Positions 7,081 to 14,850 of a stretch of 25,220 nt of DNA are shown piece by piece. This DNA is from an uncultured Collinsella sp. GTDB taxonomy: Bacteria > Actinomycetota > Coriobacteriia > Coriobacteriales > Coriobacteriaceae. The DNA is taken from the NCBI GenBank assembly GCA_900556365.1, contig USOG01000004.1:1-25220 (forward strand), read 5' to 3'. The notes under the pieces were generated by a model, which saw nothing but the letters and a program-made list of their open reading frames with translations, ran no database searches and was not told where the DNA came from. A program made the translations under genes and the position numbers. The stretch's first letter is position 1. The number at the start of each line of letters is the position of its first letter.

Positions 7081-7782
7081 TTATTTGACAGCGGTCAGCG
7101 CCGCATTGCGCTTTTTCCAGATATTGCGCGCATCATGGACAAGACCAACCGTAACATCTGCCGGCTCATCGGCACTCATGGAATTCGAGACCGCCTCAAG
7201 CGCTGCGGAGAACTGTCGCTCGACCTCTTGAACATGGGGTTGCGACATGTTGGAGCTGAAGGAGATGTCGTCCTTAAGCGCTTTGAGTTCGGCTTTGACC
7301 TGAGCGTCCTGCGCCACGGCGAGGAGCTGTCCCACATACGATCCGAACTGCGCCGTTTGAACCGTCTTTGCGGCCACGGCAGCAACCTTTTGGTCAACCT
7401 GGCGGCCATTGAAGCCTAGACCCATCTGTACAAGGACAAGCACAGCAAGAAGGACAACGTTTACGACGACTGGAATCGTGCTGCCGCCCCACCCATATGC
7501 CGCAAACACAAAGTACGTGTTGGCCAGAAGGGCAACGACAAAGTAGGCACAGCTGGATGCGACCGGCAAATAATGGATTTCGGTCGTGCTTTTGACCGTG
7601 GACTGCTTATCGGACATGGCAGCCGAAATCGAAGCCGCCGCAAAAGCCAAAACCCCAAAGCCAAGCGACATAGCAAAGACGATAGGGTTCATCAGCGCGT
7701 TTTTGCAGACAAACATGATTACAAGCCACGCCACCAAGACGATTGCCTCGCCCAAAATGACACGTTTAACAGAACCGTTCAT
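7081..7782 (-). CDS. Four-helix membrane protein with cytoplasmic C-terminal domain, unknown function
   Basis: This 233-aa protein has four predicted membrane segments: about residues 8-28 (ILGEAIVLVAWLVIMFV), 32-56, 72-94 and 102-122. They are arranged as two hairpins joined by a short polar loop, with both ends inside. The C-terminal 110 residues are helical and polar (QKVAAVAAKTVQTAQFGSYV, then LKALKDDISFSSNM, VQEVERQFSAALEAV) and could bind partners. AAGGAG lies 8 nt before the ATG. It starts 12 nt after the SPFH gene stop, so the two are almost surely co-translated. The position recalls the membrane partner YdjH of Bacillus YdjI. I do not recognise the family from sequence, and that link is inference. 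Confidence 0.82.
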   Translation of the reverse strand: MNGSVKRVILGEAIVLVAWLVIMFVCKNALMNPIVFAMSLGFGVLAFAAASISAAMSDKQSTVKSTTEIHYLPVASSCAYFVVALLANTYFVFAAYGWGGSTIPVVVNVVLLAVLVLVQMGLGFNGRQVDQKVAAVAAKTVQTAQFGSYVGQLLAVAQDAQVKAELKALKDDISFSSNMSQPHVQEVERQFSAALEAVSNSMSADEPADVTVGLVHDARNIWKKRNAALTAVK

Positions 7783-7794
7783 CTTTGTTTCTCC

Positions 7795-9171
7795 TTATTG
7801 GATCTTAGTTCCACAATCGGGGCAGAATTTGGTCCCTTCGGGCAACTCGGCTCCGCAGCTCGGGCACCTTGGCGAGATCAACCGGTTCCCGCATTCCAGG
7901 CAGAACTTGGCACCGACCGGGTTAAGATGCCCACACGCCAAACACGCAACACCCTGCTCGAGCTTTTGTCCGCATTCCAGGCAGAACTTAGCACCCATCG
8001 GATTAACGTTTCCGCAACTGGGACACACGGGACCGTTTTGCATACCTGCGGACGCGGAAGCCGTTCCAACCATGGGAGCAACAGCGCCCATGGTCTGGTT
8101 GGCCAAGTTGGAGAAGCCAGCTCCAAATGCACCGCCCATGCCAACGCCCATGCCGAGTCCCATGCCGGCCCCCATGAGGCCCGATGCGGCACTCCCCTCA
8201 TTGCCCGCAGCACTCTCCATTACGTCCATGCCGCGCTCCTGCTGATAGTTGTAGCCTTCGCGCGCACGCTTCCTGGCAAGCGCCTCGGACTCGATGTCCA
8301 TCTGGGCAGCGTTACCCTGCGCCTCGAGAATGCTCCGCTTACGCTGGATCTTCATCTCGTTGATGGCGGCAAGATCCTCTTCGAAGGGCTTGATGCTGTT
8401 GAACGAGAAGTTATCGAGCGTGAGACCAAACTCATCGAAATAGTTAACGAGCTTGCCCTGCATCTGAGACGAGAAGTCGCTCAGATGCGTCGCAATTTTA
8501 AGAACGGAAACCTCCTGGTCAACAATCGCCTTGGCAAGCAGGTCAGGAACATACTCAAGGATTTTTGCCCGCATAAAGGAAGTAAGTTCTTCACGCGTAT
8601 AGCGATCTCGCGTGCCCACGACCTTAACGAGGAACTTCCTCACCTGAATGGGAACCAGGCTCGGGTCATTCTGCTCGATATGTGCGCCAAACAAACCGAA
8701 GGCGCGAACATGAACGTTGACGTCTTCCTCAGGGTCTTGGACGATGATGGGCTCGGTCGTGCCCCAGCGCAGCTCGTTCATGTAGTTAGTATTGATAAAG
8801 TACACAACGGAATGGAACGCCGAGCTACCGCCGGTAAGCGAATGGGCGGCATTGCGGAACGGGGCGAATCGGCTGTCTCCCGTGTCGAGTTTGATCTTGC
8901 ACGGACCGACAAACACGCTTACCTGAGAATCGCCGGCACCCGTAGCGTCAGTAGAACTGCCCGCCCCCATATTGTTGGTAAAAACGGCAATCTGCGATTG
9001 CGCAACCTGAAGATAGGACCCGTTGGGAAAATCCTCGTAGGGATAGCGGAATGAGACAAGCGAGGCATCTTCGTCGTTGCCAGGCTCCCATTTGATATTG
9101 TCGACAGAAAAGGCACCGAGAATTCCGCTGTGCTTTTCTTCCTTTTCGTTATCGCTATGGAACAGTGACAT
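7795..9171 (-). CDS. SPFH/Band-7 protein with three C-terminal zinc ribbons (YdjI-like)
   Basis: This 458-aa protein belongs to the SPFH-type group often annotated as virion-core-like or YdjI. These are cytoplasmic scaffold proteins that multimerise at membrane partners. Residues 20-310 hold the SPFH fold, with landmarks KWEPGNDEDASLVSFRYPYEDFPNGS (in parts), VGTRDRYTREELTSFMRAKI and YFDEFGLTLDNFSFNSI. A Gly/Met/Ala-rich linker follows (about 320-380), then three zinc ribbons, at about 383-401, 410-428 and 436-454, each CxxCG...KFCxxCG. It has no signal peptide or membrane helix. The ATG at 9171 follows GAAAGGA by about 7 nt; eight extra upstream codons lack a ribosome site. It is the first gene of a five-gene operon. 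Three ribbons in tandem suggest a docking role. Confidence 0.9.
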   Translation of the reverse strand: MSLFHSDNEKEEKHSGILGAFSVDNIKWEPGNDEDASLVSFRYPYEDFPNGSYLQVAQSQIAVFTNNMGAGSSTDATGAGDSQVSVFVGPCKIKLDTGDSRFAPFRNAAHSLTGGSSAFHSVVYFINTNYMNELRWGTTEPIIVQDPEEDVNVHVRAFGLFGAHIEQNDPSLVPIQVRKFLVKVVGTRDRYTREELTSFMRAKILEYVPDLLAKAIVDQEVSVLKIATHLSDFSSQMQGKLVNYFDEFGLTLDNFSFNSIKPFEEDLAAINEMKIQRKRSILEAQGNAAQMDIESEALARKRAREGYNYQQERGMDVMESAAGNEGSAASGLMGAGMGLGMGVGMGGAFGAGFSNLANQTMGAVAPMVGTASASAGMQNGPVCPSCGNVNPMGAKFCLECGQKLEQGVACLACGHLNPVGAKFCLECGNRLISPRCPSCGAELPEGTKFCPDCGTKIQ

Positions 9172-9240
9172 GCTGATTCCTTTCGTTAATTCCAAACCAC
9201 GCGCTCCGCGTGTCTAATAAATTGCGAACTGCCGAGTCGA

Positions 9241-9299
9241 CAGGCGCATCGAAAGCCTGTGCGCCTCAATCTGTCCCCAACTTAGCTTGGCTAATTATA
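9241..9299 (-). promoter_or_regulatory. Promoter and structured leader of the SPFH operon
   Basis: A perfect -10 hexamer TATAAT lies on the minus strand at 9294-9299; no good -35 is visible at 17 nt. The transcribed leader holds two hairpins that exclude each other: AGGCGCA/TGCGCCT (9242-9248 with 9260-9266) or CAGGC/GCCTG (9241-9245 with 9255-9259). The leader also contains a CTGTCCCC repeat unit (about 9271). Confidence 0.5.
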
Positions 9300-9375
9300 T
9301 CCCTCAAGTCATCTCATTTAGCCACCCCCCGATGAGCGGTAATAATGTCGCACCTTTGCACCTTTGGTCAACTGA

Positions 9376-9465
9376 CGAAGAACCGGGAGGGTTCGAACCC
9401 CAGATACCCTTTTGGGGCATACCCGCTTAGCGGGCGAGCGCCTTCGGCCTCTCGGTCAGCTCTTC
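9376..9465 (-). tRNA. tRNA-Ser (anticodon GCT), structurally aberrant, possible pseudo-tRNA
   Basis: The minus strand gives a serine-type tRNA of 90 nt. The acceptor GAAGAGC pairs with GTTCTTC. The D-arm is ACC-GAGAGGCCGAA-GGC, the anticodon stem is CTCGC/GCGGG, and the loop CCGCTAA gives anticodon GCT. The long variable arm ATGCCC-CAAAA-GGGTAT is well formed, and the T-loop is TTCGAAC. Several oddities are visible: C instead of the near-universal T at position 33, an A-C mismatch at the base of the D-stem (10-25), and a T-arm about 2 nt too long with poor pairing. The 3' end reads G-TCA rather than G-CCA. It may be a decaying copy beside a functional one elsewhere. It lies between the zinc-ribbon gene ending at 9564 and the SPFH operon. 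Confidence 0.62.
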
Positions 9466-9523
9466 GTAACGGCCGTTTTAGCCGTAACTAAACTCGTCGG
9501 ATGGAACAAGGGGAAAGGTATAA

Positions 9524-9555
9524 GAGCCGCGCGCGCTGTAATGCCAAAACGGCTC
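9524..9555 (-). terminator. Candidate terminator after the zinc-ribbon gene ending at 9564
   Basis: GAGCCG/CGGCTC (9524-9529 with 9550-9555) form a stem with a long loop, and on the minus strand are followed by TTATACCTTT. The stem is short, so this is a weak call. It is the only hairpin between this gene and the tRNA with any T-richness after it. Confidence 0.35.
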
Positions 9556-9563
9556 GGCTAAAG

Positions 9564-11057
9564 TTACCAGCTCTCGTGATAGGCCATAATCGACCGACAT
9601 GGGTACCCTTCGGAGCCGCATTCCGCAGACGCTACGACCTTTCCGTCTTTATAAAACTCGACGTACCAAACGTACGTTGCCGCCCCCTCCCAATAGCTTG
9701 GCTTATCAGCGACCTTGTACGCAATAGAGGCGTCATCTGGCACAATCAACTCGCGTTTGGCGTTTGCAATGAACGCATCCATGTCGGCGATCACGCCATC
9801 GCCGCGCGCAGCGGCCTCCCCATCGTCGCTGCTATCGGATGCCGCTTCAGATGGTGCTTGAGATACGCCAGATCGATCGTCCGCAGTGCCAGAACCGTCC
9901 TTCAAAGAGCTCTCCGAATGCTCCACCCCTTTGAATGCCTTCCACATATCGCTGCTTGCGGACGGCATTTCAATGTCGGCCTCCGGATACTTCCCGGCAA
10001 CCTCATCAAGAATTTTGCACGCTTCCTCACGCCCCTGGACCATCGCCTCCTGCGGTTTGCCACCATCCTCAACGGTCCTCACCAAGTAGGCGCCATTCTG
10101 CCTATCGAATTCCTTATTTTGAATTTGCACCGCATCTACGACCTCAGGACCCTTTGCAGTAAGCGAAATATAGAAATCTGCCTGGTTACAATCCTGACTA
10201 CAAGTAAATTTAACGATGCCGTCCTTACAGACAGTAATGACTTGGCTCTCACCCTGAGCAATAAAACCGTCATACTGATTCGTCATATTGCTGGAGCCTT
10301 CTACCATCTCTGACGAAGGCATAACCGAAACAGCCGCTCCGTCAACAAAGCAGTAGGCACCCACAATCGCCGAAATATCGTTCTGCGCATCGACAAACCC
10401 AACAAGCAGCTCGTCAATTCCGTCGCCGTTCAAATCATCGAAAGCATAGTAGTAGCTTAAAAAGTCGGGGGCAGTCTGGTTGTTATAAACGAATATCTGC
10501 CCCAGTCCAGAATCACCACCGCGTCCCTGGGCCCAGTCGTCGTAGCTGGCAGCACCAGCCCCCTTCTGCTCGCAATAGCTCGCAAAGTCCTCGTAACGCG
10601 CAACCACGCCCTCGTAAGCCTTGCGTGCTTTCTTGTTTGTTGCCGCGACCTTCTTTTTAGACGACTTCTTCTCGACTGCAGCCGGCTGCTCCTGCTGCTG
10701 CGTTTGAGGCAGCACAAAGGCTTCGTAAGCTTTGACCAGGGCGTAAGCGACACCAGCGGTAAAGATGATTGCTGCAAGAATGGTGACAAACGTAGGCACA
10801 GCAAAACGGCCGATCTGCCGACGCTGCATCATAAAGGCCGCAAAGGACATATGATCAGAGGGCGCCGGAGAAGCGCTCTCTGCACGAGATGCAGCAGGAT
10901 CGCTTGTCGCTTTTCTATCAGCAGATGCCTTTGGTGTACCTGAAGGAAGCGGCTGCTGAGCATTCGCCGGCGCATCATCCACATCCAACGGTTTTCCGCA
11001 TGCGGAACAGAATCGCGCCCCGTCTTTGATCTTTGCCCCGCAGCTTGCGCAGTACAT
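9564..11057 (-). CDS. Zinc-ribbon single-pass membrane protein with D-x-N-x-D-G loop domain
   Basis: This 497-aa protein has a cytoplasmic zinc ribbon at residues 3-21 (CASCG...RFCSACG), a Ser/Pro/Ala-rich linker, a juxtamembrane motif FMMQRRQIGRF and a membrane helix at about 87-108, followed by a Gln-rich and Lys-rich stalk. The outer part contains YAFDDLNGDGIDELLVG (about 204-220), a calcium-loop motif like those of EF-hand or FG-GAP repeats. It ends in a separate small domain (WYVEFYKDGKVVASAEC) after an acidic/Ser linker. The topology would be N-inside. The anchor is nearly the same as in the DUF3298 protein at 16471-17688, and the calcium-loop motif recurs in the protein at 14850-16469. 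A GGGGGGA site precedes the ATG. The function is unknown; an envelope sensor is an inference. Confidence 0.85.
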   Translation of the reverse strand: MYCASCGAKIKDGARFCSACGKPLDVDDAPANAQQPLPSGTPKASADRKATSDPAASRAESASPAPSDHMSFAAFMMQRRQIGRFAVPTFVTILAAIIFTAGVAYALVKAYEAFVLPQTQQQEQPAAVEKKSSKKKVAATNKKARKAYEGVVARYEDFASYCEQKGAGAASYDDWAQGRGGDSGLGQIFVYNNQTAPDFLSYYYAFDDLNGDGIDELLVGFVDAQNDISAIVGAYCFVDGAAVSVMPSSEMVEGSSNMTNQYDGFIAQGESQVITVCKDGIVKFTCSQDCNQADFYISLTAKGPEVVDAVQIQNKEFDRQNGAYLVRTVEDGGKPQEAMVQGREEACKILDEVAGKYPEADIEMPSASSDMWKAFKGVEHSESSLKDGSGTADDRSGVSQAPSEAASDSSDDGEAAARGDGVIADMDAFIANAKRELIVPDDASIAYKVADKPSYWEGAATYVWYVEFYKDGKVVASAECGSEGYPCRSIMAYHESW

Positions 11058-11207
11058 AAATCCCCCCTAGAACTTCAGCATATCGAAACGGTAGCCCACA
11101 GCCTGCAAACAGGAAAGGCCCAGGAACAATTTGCTCGACTGTAAGCCTTTTCTTTCACCTTTCAAATTCGCCTGACCCCATGCGGAAGGCATGCGACGGG
11201 CTACTTG

Positions 11208-11825
11208 CTAGGCGCGAACCATGTGCAGCTTGATTGCCTTGAAAATGATGTTGGCAACCGAGGCGATAGGCCAGAGCGCCACGATCGTCATCGGAACCGA
11301 TTCGGGAATAACAGGAACCGCCCCGTGAATCACGCTGCCCAACCAGTAAAAAAGCATCAGAACCACGACAGGAAGGCCCACGAGAACCACAAGCTCGATT
11401 AGCATAATCGTGATATCGATAATGCCGCTACCATAGACAAAGGGAAGCCTTACACCGCTGCGGTACAGCGAGATAATCACCTTCCAGGGGCCAATCAGAA
11501 GCAGCGCCAGCGGAATCATATTGTTAAGTCCCAGCGAGCCACCTCCCAGCACGTAATTGAAAAAGAGCACATAGAGCAATGAAATCACCGCTGCTCGCCC
11601 AAGCGACCCGATGGACTCGTGAAGCGAATCCTGCAGGTAAGCAGCGGCCTCTGCATCCTCCGCCGCTTGAAACTGAGCCTCGACAGACTGGCTCTCAATC
11701 GGCTGGGCCTCGACGTAAATCGCATCCCCCACCGCACTGGCCGCAGCCGCGACCGTAGGCGTTCCGCACACGCCGCAGAACTTGGCGCCGTCGTTAATCT
11801 CTGCTCCACACTGTTTGCAATGCAT
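11208..11825 (-). CDS. Zinc-ribbon multi-pass membrane protein, unknown function
   Basis: This 205-aa protein has an N-terminal zinc ribbon (CKQCG at residues 3-7, KFCGVCG at about 15-21), an Ala/Glu-rich linker (about 25-70), then four or five membrane segments (about 76-93, 100-118, 133-165, which is long and may be two, and 177-195). The ribbon matches those of its neighbours (INDGAKFCGVCG against IKDGARFCSACG), but the membrane part is multi-pass and not shared. AAAGGA lies about 9 nt before the ATG. It is divergently transcribed from the CGNR-like protein gene across a 139-bp gap and is followed after 150 nt by the next zinc-ribbon gene. I do not recognise the membrane domain. Confidence 0.8.
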   Translation of the reverse strand: MHCKQCGAEINDGAKFCGVCGTPTVAAAASAVGDAIYVEAQPIESQSVEAQFQAAEDAEAAAYLQDSLHESIGSLGRAAVISLLYVLFFNYVLGGGSLGLNNMIPLALLLIGPWKVIISLYRSGVRLPFVYGSGIIDITIMLIELVVLVGLPVVVLMLFYWLGSVIHGAVPVIPESVPMTIVALWPIASVANIIFKAIKLHMVRA

Positions 11826-11900
11826 AATCGGGTCCTTTCTCGTTACCCCTTTTCTTGACGATCACAAGATACGATTTGTCGTTTATCCGATATAGAGATT

Positions 11901-11933
11901 TTGACCGGGTAATTTTCCTAAACGTGCTACGCT
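11901..11933 (+). promoter_or_regulatory. Candidate promoter of the CGNR-like gene
   Basis: TTGACC (11901-11906) resembles a -35 element, and TGCTACGCT (11925-11933) resembles an extended -10. The 21-nt spacing is too long for a standard promoter, so only one of the two may be used. The 139-bp divergent gap must also hold the promoter of the 11208-11825 gene, which I could not place. Confidence 0.3.
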
Positions 11934-11964
11934 ATTAAATCTGCAGCTAGAGACAGGGGTAACA

Positions 11965-13323
11965 ATGTTTGAGTTCTCCCAAACACGCACCGTTGAAGGT
12001 TCGATTCCGTTCAAGAAAGTCAACCTCATAGAGAACGAACCCAATAGGCCCGTTGGCGAGGCCCAGCTTGTCTTTGAACTCTACATGCCCACCGAGCTGG
12101 CCGGCAACAAAAGCAACGAAGGGCCCGCACACAGCGAGCGCCATGCCGATCTGATCAGGCTGGCATCATGCATCGAACCCACCGCCGTTAAAGAGCAGCC
12201 CTTCCGCGCAAGCCTCTTTAACGTACTTGATTACGCCGAACAGACCGGGCCGCTTTTTGGCAAGCACGCAATAGAATCCGTACGCGATTGGGCCAATGCC
12301 GCGATGGCAGCACTTATTGCCATGCGCATCCAGGAATACCTCAACGGGAGCTGCACAATCGCAAAGGTCTCCGCATTGGAAAGAATCGAGAAATCAGTGG
12401 TGACCTGCGCGGCAAACGGGTCATCCTTCAAGATCTACACCACTATCCTGAGGGCGGGCGGTGATTATACCGGCTCATTCAAAAGCCTGCCCATCGTGCG
12501 CAAAATCGAATCCGATGCGGGATATTTCTACGCCTTTATGTTTATGATCGACGAGGAAGAATCCCTCGTTGCACTCAACGTGCTCTCTTTTGAACACGAG
12601 CTCACCGCCAATGACTTCAGTGTTTTGCAGGCGATGTTCTACATGGACGAAAACTCCAGCTCGGAGATTTCAGCGCGACTCAAGGTCAGCAATAGCGAGG
12701 AGAGCTTCTATGTAATCGACCCTCAAGCAGATATCCAGGAGCGCCGCGAAGAACTTGAAAATGATGACCGCGATGCACTCACTGCTTTGGTGCAGGCGCT
12801 CGTGATCTCGCATCTCTCGGGCGCGCACGTGGATGTGTTCCAGGGTAACGAGTCCACAGGGTTCCTCTCCTTTGACGGCTATCTCTCGTGGCTCTGGTTT
12901 GATTTTTCACGCAAGCTGAGCACCGTCAAAATTGGTTATTGCGAGCAGTGCGGACGCGCCTATTCACTTGCCGGGCATCGTGGCGTCAAACGGCACTACT
13001 GCAGCGATCGATGCAAGACCGATGCCAAAAATGAGCGCACGCGCAAGGAGACGGCAAAGATACGCGAGTTGTTTGGAACGGGCACCAGCGTACGCGACAT
13101 CGCCAACGAGATAGAACGTCCCGCGGCCTACGTGCGCTCGCAGCTCAATAAATGGACCAAGCTCAAGCACGATCTGGATGAAGACATTGAGTCAAACGGC
13201 TTTGATAGCTCCGCGCTACTCAAACGCTGCACCGCTGAGAAGCTCGACCTCAACAACCTCCTCAACGCCAAGCGCAAAAAGCAAATTCAGGACTATGCCA
13301 AACTCAAGCGCCTCGTTAAGTAG
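11965..13323 (+). CDS. Protein with CGNR-like zinc finger and possible helix-turn-helix
   Basis: This 452-aa protein has an unrecognised N-terminal region of about 320 residues. After it comes a zinc-finger-like block (about 326-360): YCEQCGRAYSLAG, then HYCSDRCKTDAKNERTRK, with cysteines 326, 329, 346 and 350. It resembles the CGNR zinc finger of putative stress-regulator proteins. Residues about 363-398 (IRELFGTGTSVRDIANEI, then AAYVRSQLNKWTK) look like a helix-turn-helix of the kind that reads DNA. The tail is basic. AGGGG lies 6 nt before the ATG. It is transcribed away from the zinc-ribbon membrane gene at 11208, so a role in controlling this neighbourhood is plausible but not shown. No membrane segment is seen. 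Confidence 0.72.
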   Translation: MFEFSQTRTVEGSIPFKKVNLIENEPNRPVGEAQLVFELYMPTELAGNKSNEGPAHSERHADLIRLASCIEPTAVKEQPFRASLFNVLDYAEQTGPLFGKHAIESVRDWANAAMAALIAMRIQEYLNGSCTIAKVSALERIEKSVVTCAANGSSFKIYTTILRAGGDYTGSFKSLPIVRKIESDAGYFYAFMFMIDEEESLVALNVLSFEHELTANDFSVLQAMFYMDENSSSEISARLKVSNSEESFYVIDPQADIQERREELENDDRDALTALVQALVISHLSGAHVDVFQGNESTGFLSFDGYLSWLWFDFSRKLSTVKIGYCEQCGRAYSLAGHRGVKRHYCSDRCKTDAKNERTRKETAKIRELFGTGTSVRDIANEIERPAAYVRSQLNKWTKLKHDLDEDIESNGFDSSALLKRCTAEKLDLNNLLNAKRKKQIQDYAKLKRLVK

Positions 13324-13350
13324 AAACGCTGTCATTTCCTTGCCATCCGA

Positions 13351-13416
13351 TTGACGGGTGGAAAGCCGCTCATATACGTGTTAGTAATATATATGTTAGC
13401 AATACGTATATGAGCG
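13351..13416 (+). promoter_or_regulatory. Palindromic promoter of the ATPase gene
   Basis: A perfect 13-bp inverted repeat, CGCTCATATACGT (13367-13379) and ACGTATATGAGCG (13404-13416), brackets an AT-rich centre with a near-repeat (GTTAGTAAT, then GTTAGCAAT). A -35 TTGACG (13351-13356) lies 16 nt before TATACG (13373-13378), a fair -10 inside the left arm. Protein binding to the palindrome would therefore block the promoter. GAGG follows as the ribosome site. Confidence 0.6.
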
Positions 13417-13425
13417 AGGCACATC

Positions 13426-14808
13426 ATGTTTGTTGGACGTCGGGAAGAGCTTGAATCCCTGGAAACCGCCTATCAAAAGAGTTCCTTTCAGTTTGCTGTA
13501 GTCTATGGAAGGCGTCGCGTAGGTAAAACTAGCCTGCTTCACGCCTTTACACAGGGCAAACCCCATGTGATCTTCTTTACTGGGCAGCAAACCGTTGCAA
13601 GCGAAAATCTCGCGCTGCTCAGCCGCGAGATACTTGGCGATAGCGCCGCAGGAGCAGCGTTCCCCTCTATCCAGGTTGCACTCGAATCCGTCTTCGAACA
13701 CGCCAAGACAGAGCGAATCGTTCTGATTATTGACGAGTATCCCTACCTCGCCGAGAGCGATCCGGGCATCTCTTCGTGCCTGCAAACGCTTATCGATCGA
13801 CATAAAGACACGAGCAAGCTGTTCCTCGTACTCTGCGGGTCGTCCATGAGCTTTATGGAACACCAGGTACTAGGACACCAAAGCCCTCTTTATGGACGCC
13901 GCACCATGCAGCTGCGCATTGACCCCTTCACCATCTTCGACGTGGCGCTCATGCTTCCCGATGCACCCATCGAAAGGGTCATCGAGCTGTATTCCGTTGT
14001 TGGCGGGATGCCGCTCTATCTATCACAGCTCGATGGCACGCGTTCCACTCAATGGAACCTTGAGCATGCGCTGTTGCGTCAAGATGCGTTTTTGTATGCC
14101 GAACCCCAGAACTATCTGCTGCAAGAGGTCCGCAGCCCGGCTATCTACAATGCCGTCATAACCGCCATTGCCAACGGCTATGTACGCTCCAAAGAGATTG
14201 CCGATGTTACCCACCTCGCAACGCCACAGGTCGCGCGGCTGCTCGACGCATTGATCGAGCTGCGAATCGTTGAGCGCGTCACGCCTGTTGTAAAGGCAAC
14301 AAAACGCCAGGTAGTCTATCGGATCTGCGATAACCTGTTTAGGTTTTGGTATCGTTTTGTTCCACAGTACGCAGGAACAATTGAGGAGGGGCTCGGAGCC
14401 GCTGTGGCCGCGCGCATCGCCAGGCATGATTTGTCCACCTTTGTGGGTCCTGCATTTGAAGAGGTATGCCGCCAGTGGTTGATGCGGCAGGTTGTTGAGA
14501 GCGAGCTGGATGTGCTGCCCAAGGCAATCGGCTCTTGGTGGGGCACGAACCCGAACACGCACCGGCAAGAAGAGATTGACGTTGTGTTAGAGGGCGCCGA
14601 TGGGGAGCTCATCGTTGGCGAGTGCAAATGGAGAAACGAGCCCGTAGATACCGATGTTCTTGAAACACTCGAGCGGCGCAGCGCGCTGCTGGGTCGGCCG
14701 ACCAAACAGTATTACTTGTTTAGCAAGAGTGGATTTACCAAAGCGTGTCAAAATAGAGCGGCTCAAGCAAGCAGCGCGAGGCTTGTTGGACTCGAGCAAC
14801 TACTATAA
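13426..14808 (+). CDS. AAA+/STAND-type ATPase with C-terminal DUF234 nuclease-like domain
   Basis: This 460-aa protein belongs to the archaeal-type ATPase group. Residues 1-4 (MFVGR) and Walker A GRRRVGKTS (28-36) start the ATPase. Walker B is VLIIDEY (about 99-105), and CGSS gives the sensor. A winged-helix region follows (RSKEIADVTHLATPQVARLLDAL, in parts). The C-terminal domain (about 340-460) matches DUF234, with nuclease-like residues EEIDVV and IVGECKW, the D...ExK pattern of PD-(D/E)XK enzymes. The family is common, often scattered singly, and of unknown role; mobile-element, defence or toxin-like roles have been suggested. It is a monocistronic unit with its own palindromic promoter and terminator. 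The start at 13426 has GAGG about 8 nt before. Confidence 0.9.
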   Translation: MFVGRREELESLETAYQKSSFQFAVVYGRRRVGKTSLLHAFTQGKPHVIFFTGQQTVASENLALLSREILGDSAAGAAFPSIQVALESVFEHAKTERIVLIIDEYPYLAESDPGISSCLQTLIDRHKDTSKLFLVLCGSSMSFMEHQVLGHQSPLYGRRTMQLRIDPFTIFDVALMLPDAPIERVIELYSVVGGMPLYLSQLDGTRSTQWNLEHALLRQDAFLYAEPQNYLLQEVRSPAIYNAVITAIANGYVRSKEIADVTHLATPQVARLLDALIELRIVERVTPVVKATKRQVVYRICDNLFRFWYRFVPQYAGTIEEGLGAAVAARIARHDLSTFVGPAFEEVCRQWLMRQVVESELDVLPKAIGSWWGTNPNTHRQEEIDVVLEGADGELIVGECKWRNEPVDTDVLETLERRSALLGRPTKQYYLFSKSGFTKACQNRAAQASSARLVGLEQLL

Positions 14809-14850
14809 GAAAGGGGCTTGGAAACAGTTTTCCAAGTCCCTTTCAGTTTT
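14809..14850 (+). terminator. Strong intrinsic terminator after the ATPase gene
   Basis: A 16-position stem (14809-14824 with 14829-14844, one G-T pair) with loop CAGT is followed by AGTTTTTATT. It begins directly after the ATPase stop codon. The minus-strand gene ending at 14850 meets it head-on, so the two transcripts converge here. Confidence 0.85.

Noticed and set aside
7573..9054. Long open frame (493 codons) on the plus strand
   Set aside because: It lies antisense to the SPFH gene and its neighbour, has no ribosome site, and reads as a low-complexity Arg/His/Leu-rich shadow.
9196..9564. Integration (att) site at the tRNA
   Set aside because: No integrase gene and no second copy of the tRNA 3' end are visible in the window, so an island boundary cannot be supported.
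13351..13425. Possible CRISPR-like or tandem repeats before the ATPase
   Set aside because: There are only two short imperfect units and one inverted repeat, with no regular spacers; a promoter/operator explains it better.
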